Shown here: piece after piece, positions 23,407 to 31,349 of the stretch
How positions within the stretch are numbered: the first letter of the stretch is position 1
Layout of the letters: each line of letters begins with the position of its first letter
NCBI GenBank assembly: GCA_028706315.1
Contig: JAQWBP010000002.1
Span: 1 to 44,262 of the forward strand
DNA length: 44,262 nucleotides
DNA from: Syntrophomonadaceae bacterium
GTDB lineage: Bacteria; Bacillota; Syntrophomonadia; Syntrophomonadales; Syntrophomonadaceae
Reading direction: 5' to 3'
Notes under the pieces: model-generated
Databases searched by the model: none
The model's input: only the letters and a program-made list of their open reading frames with translations
What the model was told of the DNA's origin: nothing
Position numbers and translations under genes: made by a program

Positions 23407-24078
23407 TCACACTAGTTGAGCAAGTTCATCCAGAAAAGCTGCATTATACTGGTCTTCTACGTAATCTACATTCCAGAGGCCTGATGTTTTTACATAAGAA
23501 TTGTTGCAGTAATTACCCAGCCAGCCCGGGGAAGGTTTGTCGATGGGAGGTTTGCCAAAATTGCTTAATAAAGCTATACTGTTTTTCTCTATATATCTGG
23601 CCTGTTCGCTGTTATTTACTTCTAGCCATAAAAAGGGCATAGTGTTGATCAGATTACTAACCCTTACTTCTAGCTGGTGTTCTGCTTTTCTTATCCTGGC
23701 ATTAGCTATCTCTTCCTCTATCCAGCTATCACAGCGGATTCCTTCTTTATTTATAAGGGAAGTTCCTATATGCAACCGAAAAAAAGAGGCCCGGTGATTA
23801 CCTCCCCCGGCAAATTTGCCGGCTATGGTACCACGATGCTGGCGTAGGTCGCTCCACAGGTTACTATCAGTTTCTTGTAAATCGGCATTGCTGCCCACCC
23901 TTACCACCCGGAACTGCTGTAAGTCATCTCTCATTTCCCCTGTTTCAAAAAAGAAATAAACTCCATATGCAGGCCAGTACATTTTATTATCACATTCGTG
24001 AATAATTTTGGTACCCGCTTTTTGTTCCAGTGTCGTTAGTATTGCATAAAATCGATTTAATTCGTCTAAGCGTTGCAA
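23407..24078 (-). CDS. GIY-YIG-like hypothetical protein
   Basis: 223 residues. YGVYFFFETGEMRDD followed by FRVVRVGSN resembles the GIY...YIG strands, and SNLWSDLRQHRG with GGNHRASFFRLHIG resembles the following helix and loop with Arg and His. The C-terminal half has WIEEEIANARIRKAEHQLEVRV and a final GLWNVDYVEDQYN. This looks like an uncharacterised nuclease-like family of bacteria and phage-defence contexts, but I cannot name a function. No signal peptide or membrane segment. No partner gene is nearby. The start at 24078 has AGGGGG about 5-8 bases upstream. Confidence 0.65.
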   Translation of the reverse strand: MQRLDELNRFYAILTTLEQKAGTKIIHECDNKMYWPAYGVYFFFETGEMRDDLQQFRVVRVGSNADLQETDSNLWSDLRQHRGTIAGKFAGGGNHRASFFRLHIGTSLINKEGIRCDSWIEEEIANARIRKAEHQLEVRVSNLINTMPFLWLEVNNSEQARYIEKNSIALLSNFGKPPIDKPSPGWLGNYCNNSYVKTSGLWNVDYVEDQYNAAFLDELAQLV

Positions 24079-24280
24079 AAGATATTCCCCCTGAATTTAT
24101 CTGATACTTATTGAATATTATAGCAAAATAAGGCTCCGGCTGCATAAAACGCCTTCTTTTCTATTTATAAGCCCTAATTTTATGTTCATTATTTTATGTA
24201 ATTACTTTGCTTACAAGTAACAATTTTCCATGGAGATTAATAGTATATATTGAAATAATTTTGAAAGGAGTTGATAAGGA

Positions 24281-25141
24281 ATGGCATTAGTTACATTACA
24301 TCCTAACAAAGATGTATATATATCAGAATATTATCCTAATTGTAATTTCTCTCGTTGTGGTTCGCCGGAAGCGCTATTTATTAGTCAATTCATGGGAGCT
24401 GGAGACGATTACAGAAGTTTATTAAAATTCGATGTTTGCTGCCTGGTACCACCAACAGCAACAATAGAATATGCTAAACTGATACTTGATACTTTCCGCA
24501 ATGACCTGACCACAGGGTCAATAACAGCTCGAATATTCCGTTTACTAGAAGACTGGAATGAAAGAACGGTTACCTGGAACAACCAGCCTAATGCAGCCAC
24601 AGCTGCCGAAGATGATGTTAACATTTCTGCCGGTTCTCTGGCTCCAGTCAAATTTGATATAACTGAACTGGTACGGGGATGGCTTAATGGTTCTATTCCC
24701 AATAATGGTGTCCTGGTTAAGGGTGATGAATGTAGAAACAGCGTAATTGGTTTCAGAAGTACTAGATTTAATGATAGCGACAAATGGCCCCGGTTGAAGA
24801 TTAAATTAGTTGACGGTATAATTGAAATTTATCCTGCAGAGACATTAGCCGTACCGGCAAAAGGTATTGTAACTTCTTGTCCTATTAGTCTGGATGGTAA
24901 ACTACAAGCTACTTTCCTGGTAAAAAATAAAGGTTCCGCAGATGTAAATGCAATGATTGAGGTAAGCAATGATGGTTCTAATTGGTTCTTGGAAGGCGAA
25001 CCGGTATGCATTCCGGATGATGGATTTGATCAGGTTGCACTAACGACTGAAGCAGCAGTCCAATATGCCCGCCTGCTGGTATATACACCGAGTAAGTGTC
25101 CTAGTACCGTAGTAGTATATCCTTCTACCCGGGAAAATTGA
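24281..25141 (+). CDS. DNRLRE domain-containing protein
   Basis: 286 residues. The N-terminal half (about 1-170) has the DNRLRE layout: HPNKDVYISE, RSLLKFDV, IFRLLEDWNERTVTWNNQP and FDITELVRGWLNG. The C-terminal part (about 185-286) is a beta-sandwich like the DUF6385 type, with FLVKNKGSADVNAMIEVSNDG. There is no signal peptide, as is usual for these proteins in Firmicutes, where they are often linked to surface or spore layers. AAAGGAG precedes the ATG by about ten bases. A strong hairpin ends the gene. Confidence 0.82.
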   Translation: MALVTLHPNKDVYISEYYPNCNFSRCGSPEALFISQFMGAGDDYRSLLKFDVCCLVPPTATIEYAKLILDTFRNDLTTGSITARIFRLLEDWNERTVTWNNQPNAATAAEDDVNISAGSLAPVKFDITELVRGWLNGSIPNNGVLVKGDECRNSVIGFRSTRFNDSDKWPRLKIKLVDGIIEIYPAETLAVPAKGIVTSCPISLDGKLQATFLVKNKGSADVNAMIEVSNDGSNWFLEGEPVCIPDDGFDQVALTTEAAVQYARLLVYTPSKCPSTVVVYPSTREN

Positions 25142-25153
25142 GGTCATGATACG

Positions 25154-25185
25154 ATAAATGGAGGCTCAGTTAAGCCTCCATTTAT
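25154..25185. terminator. Bidirectional terminator hairpin between converging genes
   Basis: A perfect 13-bp stem with arms ATAAATGGAGGCT and AGCCTCCATTTAT around CAGTTA. It lies between the ends of the DNRLRE gene and the leftward metallopeptidase gene. Confidence 0.75.
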
Positions 25186-25189
25186 ATGT

Positions 25190-25885
25190 CTACATTAACA
25201 AAAACCGGTTCTCTCGCAGCCATTTTTGTCGCTGCCGGTAATCTGGAAGTATTTTTCCCATTTCCCGATAGAACTCTGCTGAGTGATTACGAACTTTTAT
25301 ATGAACAAGTTCATGCACCACTATCAGGTCGATTATTTCGTAGGGAGCCATAATAATTTTCCAGTTAATATTTATATTTCCCAGGTAGCTGCAACTCCCT
25401 AAAAGAGTCTTTTGTTCTTTTATTTTAACCTTTTTAACCTGAACTCCCATCAAGGATTGATAATAATTTATCCTGGAATTAATTATTTCCTGTGCCTGTT
25501 GGAAATACCATTTTTTAATAAGCTGTCTCGTACGATCAATATCACCCATCGGTACACACAGTAAACATTCCTGTGTAAAAACCTTATCCGTATCCTGGGG
25601 CATCTTTAACTGGTACTGCTCTCCCAGGAAGAAAAACTCTTCTCCCGCAACAAATTGCTTTTGGCTGGGAGAATACTGCTTTATATATTCCTTCTGCTGT
25701 AAAATCCAGGCTGCTTTATCCCGGACCAGCCGATCGATTTCCTTATAACTTACACCAAATGGGCTCCTGACCACAAGCTGACCATTATCAAATGTTAACT
25801 CAATGGTTTTCTTTCTTTTCCTGGTTCTTATTACGGTGTAGTTTATCAACTGTTCGTCAATGTATATACTACGTTTTTCTTGCAT
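25190..25885 (-). CDS. YgjP/DUF45-type M48-like metallopeptidase
   Basis: 231 residues. The zinc motif VVHELVHIKVRNHSAEFYREM has HELVH plus the third histidine five residues on, and the sequence ends YRQRQKWLREN, as is usual for YgjP-like proteins. The N-terminal part (IRTRKKTIELTFDNGQLVVRSPFGVS) is the typical domain before it. Cytoplasmic; target unknown. It begins five bases after the NERD gene ends, so the two form a small operon. Confidence 0.88.
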   Translation of the reverse strand: MQEKRSIYIDEQLINYTVIRTRKRKKTIELTFDNGQLVVRSPFGVSYKEIDRLVRDKAAWILQQKEYIKQYSPSQKQFVAGEEFFFLGEQYQLKMPQDTDKVFTQECLLCVPMGDIDRTRQLIKKWYFQQAQEIINSRINYYQSLMGVQVKKVKIKEQKTLLGSCSYLGNININWKIIMAPYEIIDLIVVHELVHIKVRNHSAEFYREMGKILPDYRQRQKWLRENRFLLM

Positions 25886-25890
25886 ACTAG

Positions 25891-26565
25891 TTAATTAGCC
25901 TTGACCTTTACCGTACTATTCATCGCCTCAATTTTTTTGCATATCTTTTTAATCGTGCGGGGGTATAGTACTATTTTCCCCCGATTATAAGTTTTGATAT
26001 AGTCTACCAGTTCATGGCGATTTAGTATCGTAATTTCGTGCTTGGCTTTTTTATTGTAACGTAGATTAATGTTATCACATGATAACACTAAAATGCCATG
26101 CGTAGGCATATTCCGTATCCCTACTACTCGGGATAAAAAACCCTGGAGCCGATATTCATGAGAATCAACTTGCCCGGCTGGATTAGTAATAATTTTTGAA
26201 TACCCACTTTTTTTATGTAGAATCCAGTTGTTATTGCTGTCTATATCTATGATTCCCCCGCGTTCTCCACCATAATTCTTTGTTTCAATATGAAAGATGC
26301 CATTAGGCCCGACTATTAACGTATCATATTCATTCGTATGTACTGAATCAGGTCCTAGCTTAACATTGTGATATACTTGGTAACGGGAATCGGACTTCTC
26401 CAGTTTTCGTAAAACTGATTGAACCTTACGTTCTCCTCTGTCTCCACTTTTTATTATTTCTTTTTGTATCCCCTGCTTTTTCCTGCGGACATTAAATGCC
26501 CAAATAAAATATATCGCTGCAGCCAAAACTAATATAATGGGAGACAGCAGCAAAATTGTATTCAC
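25891..26565 (-). CDS. NERD-domain (nuclease-related) protein with membrane anchor
   Basis: 224 residues. An N-terminal hydrophobic helix (about 3-24, LLLSPIILVLAAAIYFIWAF) is followed by basic residues, then a NERD domain: GERKVQSVLRKL, EYDTLIVGPNGIFHIETKNYGG with the Glu-x-Lys nuclease-like triad, and HEYRLQGFLSRVVG. NERD proteins are thought to act on DNA, often at the membrane. First gene of the pair with the metallopeptidase. Confidence 0.88.
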   Translation of the reverse strand: MNTILLLSPIILVLAAAIYFIWAFNVRRKKQGIQKEIIKSGDRGERKVQSVLRKLEKSDSRYQVYHNVKLGPDSVHTNEYDTLIVGPNGIFHIETKNYGGERGGIIDIDSNNNWILHKKSGYSKIITNPAGQVDSHEYRLQGFLSRVVGIRNMPTHGILVLSCDNINLRYNKKAKHEITILNRHELVDYIKTYNRGKIVLYPRTIKKICKKIEAMNSTVKVKAN

Positions 26566-26759
26566 TTTTCTCTCCTTTCTTTTTTATTCCTGGTAGATAT
26601 ATCAATTTTATTATACCAAATATAGCATGAATACATAAATTTACGTGGGATATTATTTTTTTGATTCCAGATTTTTGCTGCAGAATAAATATGCTTATCG
26701 CGGGTAAATTAAATCAAGACAAAAATATATTAATTAATATAACAGAGGAGGTGTGAGCT

Positions 26760-26888
26760 ATTCCTGATAACGACATTAAAAAAACTACTGCAATTTTACA
26801 AGATCTTATCTGTAATAACCCCTTGATGCTGTACGATTTAGATGAATCAATCCACGAAGTTATAGACCATAATGATACTAAACGGTAG
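26760..26888 (+). CDS. Small ORF with ATT start and strong ribosome binding site
   Basis: A 42-codon open frame begins with ATT at 26760, eight bases after AGGAGG (26746-26751) and right after an in-frame TGA. It reads (M/I)PDNDIKKTTAILQDLICN, then NPLMLYDLDESIHEVIDHND, then TKR and stop. The acidic helical composition and codon choice look like a real gene. ATT starts are rare (infC is the known case), so a wrong base could also be hidden here. No family recognised. Confidence 0.45.
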   Translation: MPDNDIKKTTAILQDLICNNPLMLYDLDESIHEVIDHNDTKR

Positions 26889-26943
26889 GGTCGAAGGCAG
26901 GCGCGGTAAAGTGTTGGAGTTTTCGCAATGCCATCAAAGTTTT

Positions 26944-26977
26944 GCTATAATATCATTAGGAATCAAACTTTTGTTCG
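26944..26977 (+). promoter_or_regulatory. dinB promoter with LexA (SOS) box
   Basis: An extended -10 TGCTATAAT ends at 26951. CAAACTTTTGTTCG (26964-26977) matches the Gram-positive LexA box CGAACNNNNGTTCG with one mismatch and overlaps the ribosome site region. The expected +1 lies just before the box. Confidence 0.7.
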
Positions 26978-26987
26978 GAGTGTTAAT

Positions 26988-28133
26988 ATGAATATCCTGC
27001 ATTGCGATTTGGACGCTTTTTATGCCGCGGTGGAGCAACGTGATAATCCTCATCTACAAGGTCAACCGGTGATAATTGGCGGCCGGCCGGAAAGCCGGGG
27101 AGTAGTAGCCACCTGCTCTTATGAAGCCCGAAAATACGGAGTACATTCGGCTATGCCGGCCAGTCAAGCTTACCGCCTGTGCCCCCACGGGACTTTCCTA
27201 CCACCAGATATAAAAAAATACCACTCAGTCTCCCGACAGGTTTTCGAAATATTTACAGATTATACACCAACTATCGAGCCTCTCTCTATAGATGAGGCTT
27301 TTCTTGATATAAGTGGATGCCATAAATTGTTTGGATCTTCGCAGGAAGTTGGAATTTTGATAAGAAAACGGATTAAGAACGAAATCGGGCTTAACATTTC
27401 TATAGGCATTGCCGATAATAAGTTCCTGGCCAAACTGGCTACCAACTTGTGCAAACCTGACGGTATACTGCTATTCGATGCTAATATGATTCAGAATACG
27501 CTACCCAAACTGCCGGTTTCCAGTTTGTGGAGCGTGGGCAGCAAAACTGCCTGGCGCCTTAACAGAGCCGGTATTTATACTGCCGGTGACCTAGCTAATA
27601 TTTCCCCAGAAAAGCTGCAAAGAATAGTAGGATCTAATGCTAGTTTTTTAATAGCCCTTGCTCAGGGACATGATCAACGTCCCGTATGTCCTCGGTCAGA
27701 TGCAAAGTCTATGGGTAACGAAATAACTTTTCCTATTGATTTAAGCGATCCTGCTGAAATTGATCAGGTTATCCTGGAGCTTAGCTCCCAAGTAGGATTC
27801 AGATTAAGACAATCTGAACTTAAAGCTTGTACTGTACATTTAAAACTAAGAACACCTGATTTCACTACCGTTACCCGCAGCCGTACCCTGGGAAATGCGA
27901 TAGATGCAGACTTAGTAATTTATAATATAGCCAGCGATCTTTATCGCCAATCTGGCCTGACCGGTAAGCCATTACGTTTAACTGGTATAAACTGTAGTAA
28001 CCTCATTCCTTGTGATCTTGAACAGCCGGCACTTTTCGAGAAAAGTTCGGACCGTTTAGATAACATAATTGATGAGCTGAAAAATTCATTTGCCGGAGCC
28101 AAAATCAGCCGTGCCAGCCTGATGGAAAAATAG
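26988..28133 (+). CDS. dinB: DNA polymerase IV
   Basis: 381 residues from the ATG at 26988 (GGAG seven bases upstream); a longer frame would start inside the promoter. Y-family motifs are intact: MNILHCDLDAFYAAVEQRD with the first metal Asp, CSYEARKYGVHSAMPASQA, and PLSIDEAFLDISG with the Asp-Glu pair. The little-finger domain follows with RSDAKSMGNEITFP. It performs error-prone lesion bypass. The C-terminus ends early with SLMEK and lacks an evident beta-clamp peptide. Probably SOS-controlled. Confidence 0.96.
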   Translation: MNILHCDLDAFYAAVEQRDNPHLQGQPVIIGGRPESRGVVATCSYEARKYGVHSAMPASQAYRLCPHGTFLPPDIKKYHSVSRQVFEIFTDYTPTIEPLSIDEAFLDISGCHKLFGSSQEVGILIRKRIKNEIGLNISIGIADNKFLAKLATNLCKPDGILLFDANMIQNTLPKLPVSSLWSVGSKTAWRLNRAGIYTAGDLANISPEKLQRIVGSNASFLIALAQGHDQRPVCPRSDAKSMGNEITFPIDLSDPAEIDQVILELSSQVGFRLRQSELKACTVHLKLRTPDFTTVTRSRTLGNAIDADLVIYNIASDLYRQSGLTGKPLRLTGINCSNLIPCDLEQPALFEKSSDRLDNIIDELKNSFAGAKISRASLMEK

Positions 28134-28302
28134 CATACTATATAAATCTCACAAGTAATTGTGAGCGCCACAAATGGTACCATACCAGCATCAACTGAAA
28201 AAAGGCCTAAATGTTTATAGGACTTATATACAAATACCGGTTGATAAGTCTATCCCAGTTGTATACAATTATAATTACTAATACTGGAAGCAGGTATAAT
28301 TT

Positions 28303-29307
28303 GTGGTGAACTGGAGTTACTTTCAAAAAATCTCACTCAGTCCGGTTATAAAGCATAAGCGCAACCATAACCACCAGCGAACTCTGGCTCTTATGCGTCT
28401 TATTCTTTCTTATCTAGCACTCGCTTTTTGCCTGCTATTAAACTCCTTTTCAAGTAATAAAAACCTCCTTATTACCCTTTTAGTCATAGCAATTTATGCA
28501 ACCGTAATGTATTTGAATACCCAGAAACTATTTCTTTTCTCTAAAAAAAATTTGCTTGTCCTGGTTTTTGATGAGATAGCTATATTCATGACCTGCTATT
28601 TTTCCGGGGGCCAAACTTCACCTTTCGTGCCAGTTTTCCTTTTTCCGGTTCTGACCCACGCCGTTAACCCTTCCTATATTAAATTGGCAATAGCAACAAT
28701 GATCTCGATAGTAAGCGTTTTCTTGCTAGGTATTACCACTCAGTTTAATCTGGTTATATCTTTGTATATCTCTTTTTATTTACTTTTATCCGGGATTATT
28801 GTCCATGTACTCGCTTTTAAAGATTTTCAAGTATTTTCTGCCTATGCCATAAAAGACGGATTAACCGGACTATATACCCACCAGTACTTTTTTGACCACC
28901 TAAATATTGTAATGACTTCTAACCCTGAACGAAAGCCTTTTAGCCTGATCATGATGGATCTCGATGAATTCAAAAAACTTAATGATGAACTTGGCCATTT
29001 GGAAGGTGATCGCATACTAAAAGAAGTAGCTACTGTTATAAAGCAAAATGTTCGTGATTCCGATATTGTCGCTCGGTACGGAGGAGATGAATTTGCACTT
29101 ATTCTCCCGGGAGTTGGACATGATTTAAATAATACTATAATTGAGCGCCTGCGTACTTCTATTATAGGCATGGGTTATTGTACCGATGTTTCAATAGGAA
29201 GTGCCCTCTATCCTGATGATGAAACTGATATGTATCAACTTGTTAATCTGGCCGATCAAAGAATGTATGACGAAAAAAGACTTTCGAAACTCAACCCTGA
29301 AGTCTAG
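28303..29307 (+). CDS. Membrane-bound GGDEF diguanylate cyclase
   Basis: About 334 residues. Five to six hydrophobic segments (about 30-185) form a membrane sensor, followed by a cytoplasmic GGDEF domain with RYGGDEFALILPG. The product-inhibition motif RDSD lies five residues before GGDEF, so feedback by c-di-GMP is likely. It would make c-di-GMP from GTP and could oppose the HD-GYP enzyme at 4623. The start is doubtful: GTG 28303 lies just after a TATAAT (28295-28300); GTG 28306 or ATG 28393 are alternatives. Confidence 0.9.
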   Translation: MVNWSYFQKISLSPVIKHKRNHNHQRTLALMRLILSYLALAFCLLLNSFSSNKNLLITLLVIAIYATVMYLNTQKLFLFSKKNLLVLVFDEIAIFMTCYFSGGQTSPFVPVFLFPVLTHAVNPSYIKLAIATMISIVSVFLLGITTQFNLVISLYISFYLLLSGIIVHVLAFKDFQVFSAYAIKDGLTGLYTHQYFFDHLNIVMTSNPERKPFSLIMMDLDEFKKLNDELGHLEGDRILKEVATVIKQNVRDSDIVARYGGDEFALILPGVGHDLNNTIIERLRTSIIGMGYCTDVSIGSALYPDDETDMYQLVNLADQRMYDEKRLSKLNPEV

Positions 29308-29384
29308 CTCAACCGAATCTACTGCGATAAAGCCCGTTTTAGGAATAGCTTATTTTACGTGGTACTTATTCATCAAAGAACTAA

Positions 29385-29413
29385 TTGACATGAACAGTAA
29401 ATCTTAATATAAT
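29385..29413 (+). promoter_or_regulatory. Promoter of tRNA-Leu
   Basis: Perfect consensus: TTGACA (29385-29390), 17 bases, TATAAT (29408-29413). Confidence 0.92.
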
Positions 29414-29456
29414 AGGTGAGTACGCTGGTAAAAAGACTGGCAATAAGGATTAATAT

Positions 29457-29541
29457 GCGGATGTGGCGGAATTGGCAGACGCACCAGACTTAGGATCTGG
29501 CGCCGCGAGGTGTGGAGGTTCGAGTCCTCTCATCCGCACCA
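29457..29541 (+). tRNA. tRNA-Leu (anticodon TAG)
   Basis: Acceptor arms GCGGATG/CATCCGC, anticodon loop CTTAGGA, a long variable arm of class II type, T arm GGTTCGAGTCC and encoded CCA. Confidence 0.97.
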
Positions 29542-29551
29542 TAAGAAAAAT

Positions 29552-29605
29552 AACGGTTTATGGAAATCTTAAAAGATCTCTATAAACCGTTTTATTTTTA
29601 TTTTG
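29552..29605 (+). terminator. Intrinsic terminator after tRNA-Leu
   Basis: Stem AACGGTTTAT/ATAAACCGTT with an inner ATCTT/AAGAT pair, followed by TTATTTTTATTTT. Confidence 0.9.
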
Positions 29606-29642
29606 TATGCTACCTGAATATTCAGGTAGCTAAAAATACTAT

Positions 29643-29855
29643 TTAGTCTTCCCACAATTTTTCTGCCAGCTTAGTTATTTTCTCTTTGCGTTCCAGGGTA
29701 GCCCTGGTATCAATGACCCACTCGTTATTATGGTATACCAGTACATCTCCTTCTCGGGCTTGTTCCGGGACTAGCTGGCGATCAATCTTTTGTATTTTGT
29801 CTTCAATTTCTAAAATAGCATATTGACCTTCAAATCGGTCCAGGATAGCTATCAT
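29643..29855 (-). CDS. DUF3006 domain protein
   Basis: 70 residues from ATG 29855 (GGGAGGAA five bases upstream): MIAILDRFEGQYAILEIEDK, then a small beta-barrel and a charged C-terminal helix ERKEKITKLAEKLWED. The DUF3006 family is often found right after ComEC-like metallo-beta-lactamase genes, exactly as here. Function unknown. Confidence 0.85.
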   Translation of the reverse strand: MIAILDRFEGQYAILEIEDKIQKIDRQLVPEQAREGDVLVYHNNEWVIDTRATLERKEKITKLAEKLWED

Positions 29856-29868
29856 ATTGATTCCTCCC

Positions 29869-30960
29869 TTATGGGTTACAACTGCCACAGGGTGTATATC
29901 CCTGATTTACAGCCTCTTCGCAGGTAGCAAAATAGACCCGGTTGTTCTCTGCTGGCAAATTCGCGCAATCAGTCCGATGAAATTTTTTGGAGTTTTTATT
30001 ACCGATATAATAAACACTGTTATCCTTATTAGATACAACCTTATCCTGAGCCGCAATTTTATTACCTGTAGTTATATTATAATTATTACCATCAGTACTA
30101 ATTATAATAGTTCCATCACTATCTGTCCGGTAAACCTCTAGACCTGACAGCGCTGCCAGAGTTTCTTTATGTGGATGGCCATAATCGTTACCGGATCCAC
30201 ACATTATTACTGCATATTCCGGGGAAACTGCCTGTAAGAAATTTGAGCTGGTACTACTGACGCTACCATGATGCCCTACCTTGAGTACATCCGCCTTTAA
30301 GTCTGTACCATTGGCTAGCATTTCTTTCTCAGATAGCTTTTCTGCATCTCCAGTAAACAGAAAAGAAGCAGAACCATAAGTTAGTTTAATTACCGCACTA
30401 TAATTATTTAGTCCCTCGTAATCTTCTCCCACCGGAGCAATAAAACTAGCCTCACCATCTGCTAAAGAAATTTTGACTCCTGCTACTGCAGTACTAATTT
30501 TTAAGCCTTTATTGCTGATAGCCTCCAGCAAATTTTCAAATGACCTGCTGGTGTGAGTTACCCGGGGCAGATATATTTTTTCTACCGGAATACTTTCAAT
30601 TACCTTGACCAGACCCCCTATATGATCAGAATGCGGATGAGTCCCCACGACAAAATGCAGTTTATCTATACCTTGTGACTTGATATAGTTAACCACCTTT
30701 TCTCCCTGATCTCTTTCCCCCGCATCAATCAGCATATTTTGCCCACCAGGGGTTTCAATTAATATAGAATCTCCCTGCCCTACATCAATAAAATGAACCT
30801 TAAGCTCTCCGGTGTCATTATTAACATCTTTATGCCCGATAGTAGGCGCTAGATCCATCTGTTCCACCTGCTGCCCTGATTGGTCTCCGGAACTACAACC
30901 AGCCAGCAAGAATAACATCGCCAGGAAGACAACGAATATTTTATGTATTCTTTGACGCAA
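29869..30960 (-). CDS. ComEC/Rec2-like metallo-beta-lactamase fold lipoprotein
   Basis: About 363 residues from a TTG at 30960 (GGAGG eight bases upstream); the longer frame to 31026 runs through that site. The N-terminus has a lipoprotein signal ending in LLAGCSSG. The MBL domain (about 45-280) has VGQGDSILIE and GTHPHSDHIGG (HxHxDH), and later GHHGS, as in extracellular ComEC-type nucleases. The last 50 residues (KFHRTDCANLPAENNRVYF...GYTPCGSC) form a small Cys/His zinc-like module often attached to nucleases. Probably a membrane-anchored DNA-degrading or uptake-related hydrolase. Confidence 0.88.
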   Translation of the reverse strand: MRQRIHKIFVVFLAMLFLLAGCSSGDQSGQQVEQMDLAPTIGHKDVNNDTGELKVHFIDVGQGDSILIETPGGQNMLIDAGERDQGEKVVNYIKSQGIDKLHFVVGTHPHSDHIGGLVKVIESIPVEKIYLPRVTHTSRSFENLLEAISNKGLKISTAVAGVKISLADGEASFIAPVGEDYEGLNNYSAVIKLTYGSASFLFTGDAEKLSEKEMLANGTDLKADVLKVGHHGSVSSTSSNFLQAVSPEYAVIMCGSGNDYGHPHKETLAALSGLEVYRTDSDGTIIISTDGNNYNITTGNKIAAQDKVVSNKDNSVYYIGNKNSKKFHRTDCANLPAENNRVYFATCEEAVNQGYTPCGSCNP

Positions 30961-31039
30961 AACTATAACCTCCTGTAGTAAAAATTTTAAATAAAGCCGA
31001 CCCCAGAATAGTAACATAGTCACCACCTTTAGCCAACCT

Positions 31040-31250
31040 GTTTGAATGCATAAATATGGAGAGCGACGTTAGCGGAGCATGGTAGAAACACCCTGTGAAG
31101 GCGCAGCGGCGGAAGGGGGCGAGCGACACGGACGTCGTGAGCGGGCAGTTGAACATGGACGTGAATCTGCCCGGTACCCCTGGAGCCGCAAGACAAGCAG
31201 ATGGTGTTTCCCATGCGGAGATTGGAGCCGGAATATTTGTGCATTCAAAC
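31040..31250 (+). ncRNA. Candidate 211-nt structured RNA, class not identified
   Basis: A GC-rich block in AT-rich surroundings, closed by an 18-bp stem (31040-31057 / 31233-31250) with one G-U wobble that works only on the plus strand. Inside are nested pairs: GCATGG (31077-31082)/CCATGC (31211-31216), AAACACC (31086-31092)/GGTGTTT (31203-31209), GCGGC (31106-31110)/GCCGC (31185-31189), GGGG (31115-31118)/CCCC (31177-31180). There are two hairpins, CACG/CGTG (31127-31139) and CGGGCAG/CTGCCCG (31142-31173). Both loops carry GGACGT, whose ACGT is self-complementary and could kiss. Frames on either strand read as low-quality protein. The overall shape recalls raiA-like or other large structured RNAs, but I cannot assign it. 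No clear promoter or terminator. Confidence 0.65.
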
Positions 31251-31349
31251 TAACGCCAGATAACTATGCATGGTAATCAATATTATATAACTTATATGAA
31301 AGCATTTTCTTTTTCCGGCGTAAGAATAATAAAAGGAGGGAAACTAATC

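Noticed and set aside
24281-25141. DNRLRE protein as a phage tail protein
   Set aside because: No other phage genes nearby; the domain is common in Firmicute surface proteins.
31029-31276. Arg- and Cys-rich frames on both strands of the GC-rich block
   Set aside because: Frames open on both strands by base composition only; the nested inverted repeats explain the sequence better as RNA.
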